In this document: positions 44,969-53,240 of the stretch, in pieces
Layout: every line of letters begins with the position of its first letter
Position numbering within the stretch: position 1 is the first letter of the stretch
Source: WLMZ01 sp043753895
Lineage (GTDB): Bacteria; Actinomycetota; Acidimicrobiia; Acidimicrobiales; Ilumatobacteraceae
Direction of reading: 5' to 3'
DNA length: 64,000 nt
NCBI GenBank assembly: GCA_043753895.1
Contig: JAYUWK010000146.1
Span: 62,001-126,000, forward strand
Position numbers and translations under genes: made by a program
Notes under the pieces: model-generated
Databases searched by the model: none
Told to the model about the DNA's origin: nothing
What the model saw: the letters and a program-made list of their open reading frames with translations, nothing else

Positions 44969-45379
44969 TCAGACGCTGATGACTTCGATGAGTTCGTGAA
45001 GTGCTTGGAAGTCGTCGGGGTTGCGGGTGTACAGCGGTATCCCGGCTGCGCACGCAGTTGCAGCGATAAGCAGGTCGACTGCTCGTGTGCCTCGTGCCTT
45101 TCGGCCAGCTGTGATGACGGCGGCGTAGACGCGGCCGTAGGCGCGAGATGCTTCCAGGTCGAAAGGCAAAGGATCGAAAGCGGCCTCGGCTCGCTGCAGG
45201 CGGTCTTGCCGACGTGCTCGCTCATCGGGGTCGGCGGTGGCATGTGGCCCCGCTGCCAGTTCGGCCATCGTGATTGCGCTGACAGCGGCTTCGATCGGCA
45301 ACTGCGCTGCAGTGAGTTTCTCGAGGTCAATAATGACAGAGGTGTCGAGGAGTCCGTGCTGTGTGCGACGGTCAGCCAC
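44969..45379 (-). CDS. VapC-type PIN ribonuclease toxin
   Basis: The 136-residue PIN protein starts at GTG 45379. It shows the N-terminal LLDTSVIIDLEKL Asp, the Glu of ITMAELAAG, VDLLIAATACAAGIPLYT with the third Asp, and RNPDDF. It starts 8 bp inside the Phd/YefM-like antitoxin gene. It appears complete. Confidence 0.9.
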   Translation of the reverse strand: MADRRTQHGLLDTSVIIDLEKLTAAQLPIEAAVSAITMAELAAGPHATADPDERARRQDRLQRAEAAFDPLPFDLEASRAYGRVYAAVITAGRKARGTRAVDLLIAATACAAGIPLYTRNPDDFQALHELIEVISV

Positions 45380-45626
45380 GAGGATGGGTGTCCTGACCGG
45401 CCACCGCATCGAGGTCGGAGCGGAATCGTTCAGCGTTGATCGCCGGGGCGTTCTGGAACATGGCGATGACGGTGTCGGCCGCAACGAAACGATGGCGCCG
45501 CAGCGGGGTGAGTTCCCCGACGGGCGTGCCGTTGCGCGTCACGGTGAATGCCTCTCCCTCATCCAGACGGCGCATGATTTCGCCACTCTCGTTACGGAGT
45601 TCGCGTTGAGTGATCGTCCGGTTCAT
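45372..45626 (-). CDS. Phd/YefM-type antitoxin of the VapC module
   Basis: The 84-residue antitoxin starts at ATG 45626 with the N-terminal DNA-binding TITQRELRNESGEIMRRLDE, GEAFTVTRNGTPVGELTPL, and an acidic C-terminal toxin-binding part. A palindrome 11 bp upstream is the likely autoregulatory operator. The stop overlaps vapC. Confidence 0.88.
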   Translation of the reverse strand: MNRTITQRELRNESGEIMRRLDEGEAFTVTRNGTPVGELTPLRRHRFVAADTVIAMFQNAPAINAERFRSDLDAVAGQDTHPRG

Positions 45627-45636
45627 GTGGAGCAGC

Positions 45637-45653
45637 GTAGCACGTGGTGCTAC
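45637..45653. promoter_or_regulatory. Operator palindrome of the first VapBC module
   Basis: GTAGCAC-GTG-GTGCTAC is a perfect 7-bp inverted repeat just before the antitoxin start. Its outer half GTAGC/GCTAC is also present before the second VapBC module. Confidence 0.7.
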
Positions 45654-45680
45654 GACCATGGTTTGAGACGAGCCACAGCG

Positions 45681-45712
45681 GAGATCGGTGACGCCCGCCC
45701 TTCGGCACCATC
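45681..45712. repeat. Remnant att-like site 5
   Basis: GAGATCGGTGACG (45681-45693) is followed by CCCTTCGGCACCA, one base from the tRNA end. It closely resembles the site at 42531. It is the outermost copy found in the window. Confidence 0.65.
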
Positions 45713-45748
45713 TTTGATCGAGTCCGGGCAGCGTTGCTGAGGACGTGG

Positions 45749-46135
45749 TCAGATCCGAATGACGTCGAGTCCGGGCACAGCGACGTAGTCGGCGTCCTGA
45801 GTAACGATCGGGACTCCAAGTGCCAACGCGGTTGCTGCGATCCATGAGTCGTTCAGGGGCATTCGAAGTCCGCGATCGCGTAGAAGAACCCGGAGATATG
45901 CCCATGCGTCGGCGACGGGCTCATCGATGGGGACCGGCTGCAGTTCAAGGGCTCGCATCAATGTGCTGAGCCGGCGGTCCCGTGTGCTGACATCGGCCGC
46001 GGCTAGAACGCCTGATCTCAGTTCTCCGATAGTGATGATGGACACAGCGATTTCGTCGGGCAATCGGTCGAGGTCGAGTCGTCGTCCGGACTCCTCGGCT
46101 ATGAACACGCTGGTGTCCGCGAGGCCTCTGGTCAT
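45749..46135 (-). CDS. VapC-type PIN ribonuclease toxin (second module)
   Basis: The 128-residue PIN protein has LADTSVFIAEESGR, ITIGELRSGV, PLNDSWIAATALALGVPIVT and QDADY. All four acidic positions of the active site are represented. Its ATG overlaps the antitoxin stop (ATGA). It appears intact and lies just outside the last remnant att site. Confidence 0.92.
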   Translation of the reverse strand: MTRGLADTSVFIAEESGRRLDLDRLPDEIAVSIITIGELRSGVLAAADVSTRDRRLSTLMRALELQPVPIDEPVADAWAYLRVLLRDRGLRMPLNDSWIAATALALGVPIVTQDADYVAVPGLDVIRI

Positions 46136-46386
46136 AGCGAACTGAGGTCATCGGTTGTGTCGGGTGCGAGCTGGCGGAGTTCGCTACGTAATGCGGCGTC
46201 GGCCTGATGGCCGAGGATGTTTCGGGTGAACTCCGAGCTCTTCATCCAACGACGTTCTCTTGTGATCGGTCGCAACTCAGCCACTTCTCGGCCGTCCACA
46301 GCAATCGTGATCACCTCGCCTGCGTCGACGCGATCAAGCAGTGCTCGGGTGTGGTTTCGTAGTTCGCGCGACGCAACGGCGGTCAT
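46132..46386 (-). CDS. Phd/YefM-type antitoxin (second module)
   Basis: The 84-residue antitoxin starts at ATG 46386 with MTAVASRELRNHTRALLDRV, VITIAVDGREVAELRPI and a C-terminal acidic helix. The upstream in-frame start at 46404 would cover the operator and is less likely. It is coupled to the toxin. Confidence 0.88.
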   Translation of the reverse strand: MTAVASRELRNHTRALLDRVDAGEVITIAVDGREVAELRPITRERRWMKSSEFTRNILGHQADAALRSELRQLAPDTTDDLSSL

Positions 46387-46395
46387 GGTATGAGT

Positions 46396-46426
46396 GTAGC
46401 GCAAGTGCTACGCCCGTAGCGCAAGT
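46396..46426. promoter_or_regulatory. Operator repeats of the second VapBC module
   Basis: GTAGC-GCAAGT-GCTAC (46396-46411) is an inverted repeat, and GTAGCGCAAGT occurs twice (46396-46406 and 46416-46426). Both lie just upstream of the antitoxin gene, the place expected for autoregulation. Confidence 0.68.
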
Positions 46427-46605
46427 CTCAACGGTTGTGCTTTGTGCCGTACAGGGTGTGAGTCCACTGCCAGACTGCACCGAGGCACCGAGGCGGCCGG
46501 CCAGCGGGCACAGGCACAGATCGGGGGAGCGGACAGTTTTGACAGCCGACGTCGGTTCTGCCACGATCGACTCGTAGTTCAGCGCAGACTCACCTTGGAG
46601 GTCCC

Positions 46606-47136
46606 GTGCGACATCGAGTCCTGACAGCGGGCGTGTTCGCGGTTCTCTCCGTAGGCGGCGCGGGTTGCAGTAGCGATAAGTCCGCATCTGGGTCGACAGG
46701 CTCGAACGCGGCGAGCGGTTCACAACCCACCTTCACGTTGAGCGAGTGGAAGGTCAGTCTCAACGGCACAATCCCGTCGGGGTCGGTCGCTGTCACGATC
46801 GACAACAGAGGTGGCGAGAAGCACGAGTTGGTGATCGTCGCTGCTGCTGATCTCGCATCGCTACCGAAGAGGTCCGATGGATCGGTTGACGAGGAGAAAA
46901 TTCCGGACAAGGATAAGGTCGGCGGGATCGCCGCCCGCACGTCTACGTCGAAGACCTTCACCTTCGCTCCTGGCACCTACGTCGCGTTTTGTAACATCGT
47001 TGATTCCATGGGGATGACCGGCTCGACTATGATGGGTGGCAGTGCCGGCACGATGATGGGCGGCGGATCATCGGGGTCTACGGGGCATGTGCACTTCGCT
47101 CTGGGGATGCACGCGACATTCACCGTCGCGGGGTGA
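46606..47136 (+). CDS. Cupredoxin-like lipoprotein
   Basis: The 176-residue protein starts at GTG 46606 with a signal peptide and lipobox SVGGAGC (Cys 21). The mature domain resembles small blue-copper proteins. Candidate ligands are His in GEKHELVIV, Cys in YVAFCNIVD and His/Met in GHVHFALGM. A Met/Gly-rich insert (TMMGGSAGTMMGG) precedes the last ligands and could help bind copper. An extracytoplasmic electron-transfer or copper-handling role is inferred. Confidence 0.78.
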   Translation: MRHRVLTAGVFAVLSVGGAGCSSDKSASGSTGSNAASGSQPTFTLSEWKVSLNGTIPSGSVAVTIDNRGGEKHELVIVAAADLASLPKRSDGSVDEEKIPDKDKVGGIAARTSTSKTFTFAPGTYVAFCNIVDSMGMTGSTMMGGSAGTMMGGGSSGSTGHVHFALGMHATFTVAG

Positions 47137-47254
47137 CGCGCGAGCGCGCTGAAGGAGGCACAGGTGCCCCCATCGGTCGCATGCGGAATGCGGTCGTGCC
47201 CCGGTAAGGGGCCATCTGTCCTCGGAGATCTTTTTGGGGCGTAGTGTCACCCGA

Positions 47255-47350
47255 ATGGCGGGGCGGCGGCATCTCAAGCCCGGTCGTTACGCGTTCTTCT
47301 GCACCATTCCGCAGGGAACGCCCGCCGAGCAAGCGCAGGCATCGTTTCGT
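47255..47350 (+). pseudogene. Fragment of a second cupredoxin-like gene
   Basis: The short piece encodes LKPGRYAFFCTIPQGTP, which resembles the C-terminal copper-binding strand of actinobacterial cupredoxins (Cys ligand). No N-terminal half or downstream His/Met ligands follow. The frame continues into unrelated sequence. Confidence 0.45.
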
Positions 47351-47352
47351 AG

Positions 47353-47613
47353 GGGATCGCCAAGGGCGAGTCAGGCATCCTCCAGTACGACTACTTCCTG
47401 AGTGCCGATCAGCGAGTCTGTGTGGTGCGCGAGGCGTACGAGAGTTCTGACGCGGTCCTCGTGCACATGGCGTGGATGGGCGAGCTGCTTCCCCGTCTCA
47501 TGGAAGTCGGGGGAGGCATGCAGGTCGAGGCGTTCGGCACGCTGTCGCCGGCGTTGAGCGAAGCCGCAGCGGCATTGCAGCCCGCCGTATATTCGTATCT
47601 ACAGGGTCTATAG
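47353..47613 (+). pseudogene. C-terminal fragment of an ABM/YgiN-like monooxygenase
   Basis: From 47353 the frame encodes GESGILQYDYFLSADQRVC, REAYESSDAVLVHMAWMGEL and a C-terminal helix and strand, the second half of the ABM-like quinol monooxygenase family. A stop (47350) precedes it and the N-terminal half is absent. It abuts the cupredoxin fragment, so a deletion joined them. Confidence 0.5.
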
Positions 47614-47757
47614 AGGTCGCTCGCCCCGGACGCCTGCTCCGGCGCCGCCGAGTCAGCGCACAGATCGACTCTGACACGCGAATACTGGCGAGGTTGGATT
47701 TGTGCTGTGCTGCCGGTTGGATACCTGACTAAATCGATCAGCTTTAAGGGGAAAGCC

Positions 47758-47904
47758 GTGACGCCACACCGTGCTGCCAGACTCGTCGATGTAGCAGTCG
47801 CGTTCGTGGCGATAGCGGTGCTCGCCGCGTGTGGCTCCAGCGCGTTCAGTGGTGGGAACTCTGCGTCGCCCTCGCCTGCGACCTCGTCGGTGCCCGGCCG
47901 CTGA
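47758..47904 (+). CDS. Very short predicted lipoprotein
   Basis: GTG 47758 follows AAGGGGA by 5 bases. The 48-residue product has a signal peptide and lipobox AVLAAC (Cys 25), then a Ser/Pro-rich tail and a stop. It may be the remaining 5' end of a deleted lipoprotein gene or a genuine tiny lipoprotein. No function is recognised. Confidence 0.45.
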   Translation: MTPHRAARLVDVAVAFVAIAVLAACGSSAFSGGNSASPSPATSSVPGR

Positions 47905-47934
47905 ACACCACGTTCCCGGCGACATACTGGCGGG

Positions 47935-48699
47935 GTGAATCTCGCGGTCGGACTCCGGACCAAACTCATCGCGCCCGTGGATCGCAAGGGCGTCCGAGAA
48001 GGCGTTCGCACGATGGCGCCGGCCGGTATCGCCATCGCCGCATGGGGTTTGGTAACGGGCGTGGCCATGGTGAAGGGTGGACTCTCCGTCACGATGGCGT
48101 TGATCATGACCGTCGTCGTGTTTGCTGGCTCGGCGCAGCTTGCCGTGCTGCCGCTCTTGGTCAGCGGCGCACCGCTTCCCATCGTGTGGGCCACGGCGCT
48201 GCTGGTGAACCTGCGCTTCGTGATCTTCGCCGCGGCGATGCGTGGTTACTTCGCGTCGATGCCGTGGAAGCAACGCCTGCTCGCCTCGTACTTCAACGGC
48301 GATGTGGGGTTCGCGCTGTTCGTGCGCCGGTTTGCTGATGATCGCGAACGCGGCACACCATTCCAGTTGGGATTCTTTTACGGCGCGGCGGCAGTGAACT
48401 GGGTGTCGTGGCAACTGTCATCGATTGCCGGGATTCTTCTCGCCGGGCTCGCGCCGACCGACTGGGGCCTCGAACTTGCTGCAGTGCTCGCACTGGTGGC
48501 GGTGCTGGTGCCGATGGTTCGCCGGCTGCCGGCGATCATGGGTGTGATCGTGACCGGCGTGTTGTCGGTGGCCACGGTGCACATTCCATTGAAGCTCGGC
48601 CTGGTGATCTCGGTGCTTGCTGGTGTCACAGTGGCGGTGCTGCTCGAGCCGGCCGATGGGGCCGTGGTGTCCGAAGTAGAAGCGGAGCCGCCCGCGTGA
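47935..48699 (+). CDS. AzlC-family amino-acid exporter subunit
   Basis: The 254-residue protein starts at GTG 47935 and has seven or more membrane helices. The AzlC pattern is visible: PAGIAIAAWGLVTGVAMVK, FAGSAQLAVLPLL and LVNLRFVIFAAAMRGYF. With AzlD it exports branched-chain or related amino acids. It overlaps azlD by 4 bp. Confidence 0.88.
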   Translation: MNLAVGLRTKLIAPVDRKGVREGVRTMAPAGIAIAAWGLVTGVAMVKGGLSVTMALIMTVVVFAGSAQLAVLPLLVSGAPLPIVWATALLVNLRFVIFAAAMRGYFASMPWKQRLLASYFNGDVGFALFVRRFADDRERGTPFQLGFFYGAAAVNWVSWQLSSIAGILLAGLAPTDWGLELAAVLALVAVLVPMVRRLPAIMGVIVTGVLSVATVHIPLKLGLVISVLAGVTVAVLLEPADGAVVSEVEAEPPA

Positions 48700-49031
48700 A
48701 CGCGACCACAGATGTTGGGTACATGGCCGTTGCGATTGTTGGTCTGGCACTCACGACCATCGCCACGCGCGCCAGCTTCTTCATGCTGCCATCGTCGGTC
48801 AACCTCCCGGCCCGAGTGGAGCGAGCGTTGCGCTACGCACCGGCATGCGCGTTAACAGCAATCGTGGTGCCCGGCGTACTCACGCGGCACGGCTCGTTGT
48901 ATCTCAGCGTGCATAATGATCAGATGTGGGCGGTGTTCATCGCCGCCGGGGTGTTCTACCGTACGCGGAACATGATGTTGATGATGGCCATTGGCATGGC
49001 GGCCTACACCGTGCTGCGTCTCTACGCCTAA
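48696..49031 (+). CDS. AzlD-family membrane partner
   Basis: The 111-residue protein has four membrane helices typical of AzlD: VAIVGLALTTIATRASFFML, RVERALRYAPACALTAIVVP and NMMLMMAIGMAAYTVL. GTG 48696 overlaps the azlC stop (GTGA). It is the small subunit needed by AzlC-type exporters. Its 3' end overlaps the convergent P450 gene by 4 bp. Confidence 0.87.
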   Translation: MNATTDVGYMAVAIVGLALTTIATRASFFMLPSSVNLPARVERALRYAPACALTAIVVPGVLTRHGSLYLSVHNDQMWAVFIAAGVFYRTRNMMLMMAIGMAAYTVLRLYA

Positions 49032-50269
49032 CGTGCCGTAACGCGCAGAGCAACGTGCAGTTCATCGAGTGCACGCAGAACGAAGCCCGGCTTGTGATGG
49101 AAGCTGTTGCGGCCCTCGGCGAAGGACCAGCGGTCGATTCGGTTCAACAACACATCGAACGCGATGACCTGTTCGAGTCGTGACAGGCCTGCACCGGGGC
49201 AGTGATGCTCGCCCTGACCGAACGCGAAGTGGCGAGCAGAGTTGATGCGATCGAGATCGAGGACCGTCGGGTTCGCAAAGATGCGCTCATCGCGATTTGC
49301 GGCAGCGAATCGCAAGTGCACCGTGGATCCGGCAGGGATGACCACGCCGTGCATTTCGACGTCCACGAGGCAATGACGATAGAGGCCCTGTGTGGGTGAT
49401 TCGAGCCGCAAGACCTCGTCGACGAACCGAGGCAGTTTCGACCGATCGGCACGCAGGCGCGCCTCGACGTCGGGGTTGGACAGGAGCAACGCAAGCCCCG
49501 ACGTGAGCGCGAATGTGGTGGTCTCATTGCCTCCGATGTAGAGGTGATCGGTGGTGAACAGAATTTCCTCGTCTGTCAGCGGGCGAGGGCCGTCGATGCC
49601 CTCGAACGTGGCGTGGGCGAGATGGCTGACGATCGAGTCGTCGGGCCTGGCCCTCTTGTTCGCAATGGTGCGCAGTATGTACTGCTGGAACTCGACGCCC
49701 TGCTCGGCCACGTATCGCTGTTGCGTGGGTGAGAGCCGGCCGGCAAAGGGCATCACCCACGCCGCCGACCAGATCGTGAGTTGGGGGATGTCGGCGAGTG
49801 GGAAGCCGAGCATCGTGGTGATGATGGACACCGGCAGGGCATCGGCGAAACGACTGACGAACTCGATCTCGTCATCACCGATGAATGCGTCGATCAATTC
49901 GTTGACGACGCATTCGATGAGTTCGCGTTGTCGGTCGGCGCCGCGCTGGCTGAAGAAGCCGTCGACCAGATCGCGGTATCGGCGGTGTTGAGGCGGGTCC
50001 GTGCTGAGAGGTGCCCGACAGCGACGACCATGTTCGCGATAGATCCGGATGGCTTCAGGATCGTTCATCAGCGCTGCGTCGGGTGCCGGCCCGTTGGCGA
50101 AGAGGTCGGTGTGCCTGCTGACGAACACGATGTCGTCGTAACGAGTGAGCACGTAGGTGTCAGTGCCCGGAATGCGGTATACCGGCGCCTGATCGCGCAG
50201 TGTCGCGTAGGTGGGGTACCAGTCCTGTTGCGTGTCGTCGTCGTACAGGTCGACATCGTCTGGTTGCAT
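49028..50269 (-). CDS. Cytochrome P450
   Basis: The 413-residue monooxygenase starts at ATG 50269, after a good GGAGG site. The I-helix is YIGGNETTT, the K-helix ExxR is DEVLR, and the heme-binding loop is FGQGEHHCPGAGLSR with the axial Cys. It is soluble with no signal peptide. Substrate and redox partner are not visible locally. It is divergent from the ABM-like gene, 65 bp away. Confidence 0.95.
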   Translation of the reverse strand: MQPDDVDLYDDDTQQDWYPTYATLRDQAPVYRIPGTDTYVLTRYDDIVFVSRHTDLFANGPAPDAALMNDPEAIRIYREHGRRCRAPLSTDPPQHRRYRDLVDGFFSQRGADRQRELIECVVNELIDAFIGDDEIEFVSRFADALPVSIITTMLGFPLADIPQLTIWSAAWVMPFAGRLSPTQQRYVAEQGVEFQQYILRTIANKRARPDDSIVSHLAHATFEGIDGPRPLTDEEILFTTDHLYIGGNETTTFALTSGLALLLSNPDVEARLRADRSKLPRFVDEVLRLESPTQGLYRHCLVDVEMHGVVIPAGSTVHLRFAAANRDERIFANPTVLDLDRINSARHFAFGQGEHHCPGAGLSRLEQVIAFDVLLNRIDRWSFAEGRNSFHHKPGFVLRALDELHVALRVTAR

Positions 50270-50334
50270 GTCATCCTCCCTTGCGCAGTCACCCATTGGT
50301 TAGCTCGCGCGGTCACCGCAGCTACAGTCGAGCG

Positions 50335-50742
50335 ATGGCCACCCTCCTCGCCCACATCACGGTCAGGCCGGGGATGGCGAAGCGTTTCGAGGAGATCGCC
50401 ACCGAGCTGTACGCCCAATCGCATCGAATCGAGCCGAATGTGCGGCGATACGAGTACTGGCGGGGAGCGCCTGAGAACACCTACTACTCACTGCTGTCAT
50501 TCGACACGTACAACGACTTTCTCGGCCATCAGACCAGCGATCACCATGAATCCGCCTCGCCGCTTCTTGGCGAGGTCATTGACGCGATCAGGCTGGAATG
50601 GGTCGATCCACTGCAACGTGCGTCACCGCTGGCGCCCACCGATGCCCAAGACGTGCCCGAAGACGCCACCGAGCTCGAGCGGGTCTACTCGAAACGTTTC
50701 ATGGCCCAGGTCGCCGATTGGTGGATCGCTCAACGTGGTTGA
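50335..50742 (+). CDS. Small ABM-like domain protein
   Basis: The 135-residue protein starts at ATG 50335. Its N-terminal half has an ABM/dimeric alpha-beta barrel look (LLAHITVRPGMAKRFEEIA, YEYWRGAPENTYYSLLSF). The rest is less conserved. It overlaps the EamA gene by 8 bp. It may modify or sense the product of the neighbouring P450, which is speculative. Confidence 0.68.
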   Translation: MATLLAHITVRPGMAKRFEEIATELYAQSHRIEPNVRRYEYWRGAPENTYYSLLSFDTYNDFLGHQTSDHHESASPLLGEVIDAIRLEWVDPLQRASPLAPTDAQDVPEDATELERVYSKRFMAQVADWWIAQRG

Positions 50743-51784
50743 TGTTGGTGTGTCGGATGTGGACGGCGTTGCGAATGGTGGGGTCGGCTCTGAACCCCAA
50801 GTCCACGCGCACGGATCGGTCACCCCAGAGTCGCGCCGCATCGGGTATCTGTTGGTGCTCACAGCGTCGATGTTCTGGGCCACAAGTGGCCTGTTGTCCC
50901 GCTTGGTGTTCGACTCGAGTCTCATCGAGCCACGCGCGCTCGCAGCGATGCGCGTCTACGGCGCAGCAATCCTGTTGTCGCCATGGGTCATCCGCGCACG
51001 ACCGCGGTTGGACCGACGCGGCTGGATCAAGGTGGCTGCCTTCGGTGTATTCGGCGTGAGTGTTCCGCAATGGGTGTACTTCGAGTCCATTTCGCGCATC
51101 CCCGTTCCCATTGCGCTCGTGATCGTGTACACCGCGCCCGTGTTGGTAACGGTGTTCGAGCGAGTCGCGCACCGGCGCATCTTGCCCGTGGCCGTTTACG
51201 CTGCCATCGGGACTGCTGTTGCCGGGGTGATCTTCGCGGTCATGGGGGGCAAGGGTGGAGCCGGGGCTCTGCCCGCCGTCGGCGTGCTGCTAGCGGTCAT
51301 CACCGCCTTCGCGTACGCGGGCCAGATCATGGTCGCCGCCGTCCAACCTGCGGAGTTGCACCCATTGGTACGGACCGGTTTGGGGATGATGGCGGGGTGT
51401 GTGTTCTGGACTGTGTTCTCACCGTTTTGGCGTTTGCCGTTCGGTTCGTTCGGCACAGCTGTCGACCTTGGTCAGCGTGTGCCGGGCAGTTTGCCGGCAG
51501 GAGTGCTCGTGGGCGCGATCGTCGTATTCGGCACCATGATCCCTTACACGATGCTGGTGGCTGGAGCGCCGCGCATTGGTCTCGGTGCATCGTCGGTGAC
51601 GGGCATGATCGAGCCAGTCGTCGCGTCGATCCTGGCCTGGGTGGCATTGAACCAACGTCTTGCCATCGTGCAGGCGATCGGTGTGGCCGTTGCGCTGGGC
51701 GGTGTGACGGTGGCAGAACTGATGCGCAATCGCACCCCTCAAGCAGAACACTTCGGTCTCGTCGACGCCGCAATGCCGCCGTGA
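50735..51784 (+). CDS. EamA/DMT-family transporter
   Basis: The 349-residue protein has an acidic N-terminal tail and about ten membrane helices in two EamA repeats. They start near residue 38 (IGYLLVLTASMFWATSGL) and near 190. The second ends in VVASILAWVALNQRL and VAVALGGVTVAEL, the classic EamA motif. The substrate is unknown. GTG 50735 is adopted; GTG 50750 is possible. Confidence 0.88.
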   Translation: MVDVGVSDVDGVANGGVGSEPQVHAHGSVTPESRRIGYLLVLTASMFWATSGLLSRLVFDSSLIEPRALAAMRVYGAAILLSPWVIRARPRLDRRGWIKVAAFGVFGVSVPQWVYFESISRIPVPIALVIVYTAPVLVTVFERVAHRRILPVAVYAAIGTAVAGVIFAVMGGKGGAGALPAVGVLLAVITAFAYAGQIMVAAVQPAELHPLVRTGLGMMAGCVFWTVFSPFWRLPFGSFGTAVDLGQRVPGSLPAGVLVGAIVVFGTMIPYTMLVAGAPRIGLGASSVTGMIEPVVASILAWVALNQRLAIVQAIGVAVALGGVTVAELMRNRTPQAEHFGLVDAAMPP

Positions 51785-51855
51785 CACCAGCGCACGACCC
51801 GCGCAGCGAGTACATCGAACGCCCGATCGCCCTATAGTGGTCGGCGGAGGTGCAC

Positions 51856-52308
51856 ATGGTGGCAGTCTGGATCATCATTGCGGTGTTGTTCTTGGCCATC
51901 GAGCTGCAACACATGGCTTTTTTCGCGCTCTTCGTAGCTGCTGGCGCAGCGGCTGCCGCGATCGTGGCGGCCATCGCGCCGACGCAGCACGTGCTGCAGA
52001 TCGCGGTGGCGATCGCGGTGACAGCTACTGGCGTGGTTGCCGTTCGCCCGTATGTGAGCCGAGCATTTGCCCGGCATGGTTCCGCGTCGGTCGTGCACGG
52101 GGTGCACGGCGGAATCATTGGTGCCCACGTCCTGACCATCGATGAGATCGCGACCCATACACCCGGACACATTCGGCTGCTCGGTGAGACCTGGCTCGCC
52201 GTCACCAAAGACGGAACCACCATTGCACCGGGAGTCTTGGTGCATGTCACCGAGATTGCCGGCACCACGCTCACGGTGATGCCCGTGACAACCAAGGAGA
52301 ACACATGA
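51856..52308 (+). CDS. NfeD-like membrane protein
   Basis: The 150-residue protein starts at ATG 51856 with GGAGG five bases upstream. Three or four membrane helices occupy the first 75 residues. The C-terminal domain (HIRLLGETWLAVTKDG, VHVTEIAGTTLTVMP) is the OB-like NfeDC fold. NfeD proteins partner SPFH proteins in membrane microdomains. It overlaps the SPFH gene by 4 bp. Confidence 0.88.
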   Translation: MVAVWIIIAVLFLAIELQHMAFFALFVAAGAAAAAIVAAIAPTQHVLQIAVAIAVTATGVVAVRPYVSRAFARHGSASVVHGVHGGIIGAHVLTIDEIATHTPGHIRLLGETWLAVTKDGTTIAPGVLVHVTEIAGTTLTVMPVTTKENT

Positions 52309-53240
52309 TCGCAATCAGCAATCTCACCGTCGCAGGATTGGTGGTGGCAGTGCTCGTCCTACTGGTGCTGCTGTTCATGCTGCGCAAGATGGTCAACATC
52401 GTGCAGCAGGGCGAAGTCGGCGTCGTCAAACGACTCGGCGAGTATCGCAAGACCCACGAGGCCGGCTTGGTGATCATTGCCCCGTTCATCGAATCGCTGC
52501 AACGTGTCGATATGCGCGAGATCCCGCGCTCCGGAGACCGCCAAGAAGTGATCACCAAGGACAACGTAGTGGTCACCGTGAACGCGACGATCTTCACCCA
52601 GATCGTCGATGCCAAGCAGGCCTTGTTCAGCATTGCCGACTTCGATGTTGCCATCGACGCCCTCGCCCGCACGGCGCTGCGTTCGGTGATCGGCACACTG
52701 TCGCTCGACGAGGCACTTTCCGAACGTGAGCGCATCAACAACGATGTGCAATCGCAGATGGAGGCCGTCACCGACAAGTGGGGCATTCGCATCAGCCGCA
52801 TCGAGATCGTCGAGATCGCTCCACCGCCGAAGATCCTCGAGGCATTGGCGCTGCAGAAGCAAGCCGATCAGGAAAAGCGGGCCAAGATCCTGCGGTCCGA
52901 AGGCGATCAGCAGTCGGCCATCAACATCGCCGATGGTGCAGCGAAGGCCGCCATCCGAGCTGCTGAAGGCGAGCGTCAGGCGGCAATCCTGCGAGCCGAG
53001 GGTAATCGGCAGGCATTCATTCTCGAAGCCGAGGGTCGGGCCCAGGCCATCGCCAGCGTGTACGACGCGATCCGCACCGCCGACCCGAACCCGGCGCTGA
53101 TCGCGATCTTGCAACTCGATACGCTCGCCAAGTTCGCCGACAGCCAGAACACCAAGATCGTGGTGCCATTCGAGAGCGCCGCGTTGCTCGGCGCGGCACA
53201 GGCACTCAAGTCGGTCATGGATGCCGTACCGAGCTCATAA
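52305..53240 (+). CDS. SPFH/stomatin-like membrane protein
   Basis: The 311-residue protein has one N-terminal helix and an SPFH domain: VNIVQQGEVGVVKRLGEYRK, IPRSGDRQEVITKDNVVVTV, and the helical part with Ala/Glu-rich coiled coil (RAAEGERQAAILRAEGNRQ). It is paired with the upstream NfeD-like protein. Together they probably form oligomeric membrane scaffolds. Confidence 0.92.
   Translation: MIAISNLTVAGLVVAVLVLLVLLFMLRKMVNIVQQGEVGVVKRLGEYRKTHEAGLVIIAPFIESLQRVDMREIPRSGDRQEVITKDNVVVTVNATIFTQIVDAKQALFSIADFDVAIDALARTALRSVIGTLSLDEALSERERINNDVQSQMEAVTDKWGIRISRIEIVEIAPPPKILEALALQKQADQEKRAKILRSEGDQQSAINIADGAAKAAIRAAEGERQAAILRAEGNRQAFILEAEGRAQAIASVYDAIRTADPNPALIAILQLDTLAKFADSQNTKIVVPFESAALLGAAQALKSVMDAVPSS

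Larger units (their letters stand above)
41781..45712. mobile_element. Accretion zone with remnant att sites and TA modules
   Basis: Beyond attR, four more degenerate copies of the tRNA 3' end (near 42549, 43738, 44927 and 45698) alternate with toxin-antitoxin modules, three of them partly broken. No further integrase is present. The pattern suggests earlier integrations at the same tRNA followed by deletion. The limits are approximate. Confidence 0.6.

Noticed and set aside
34012..46404. CRISPR array or integron
   Set aside because: The repeats are 0.8-1.2 kb apart and diverged, with gene-sized spacers; no cas, attC hairpins or integron integrase are present.
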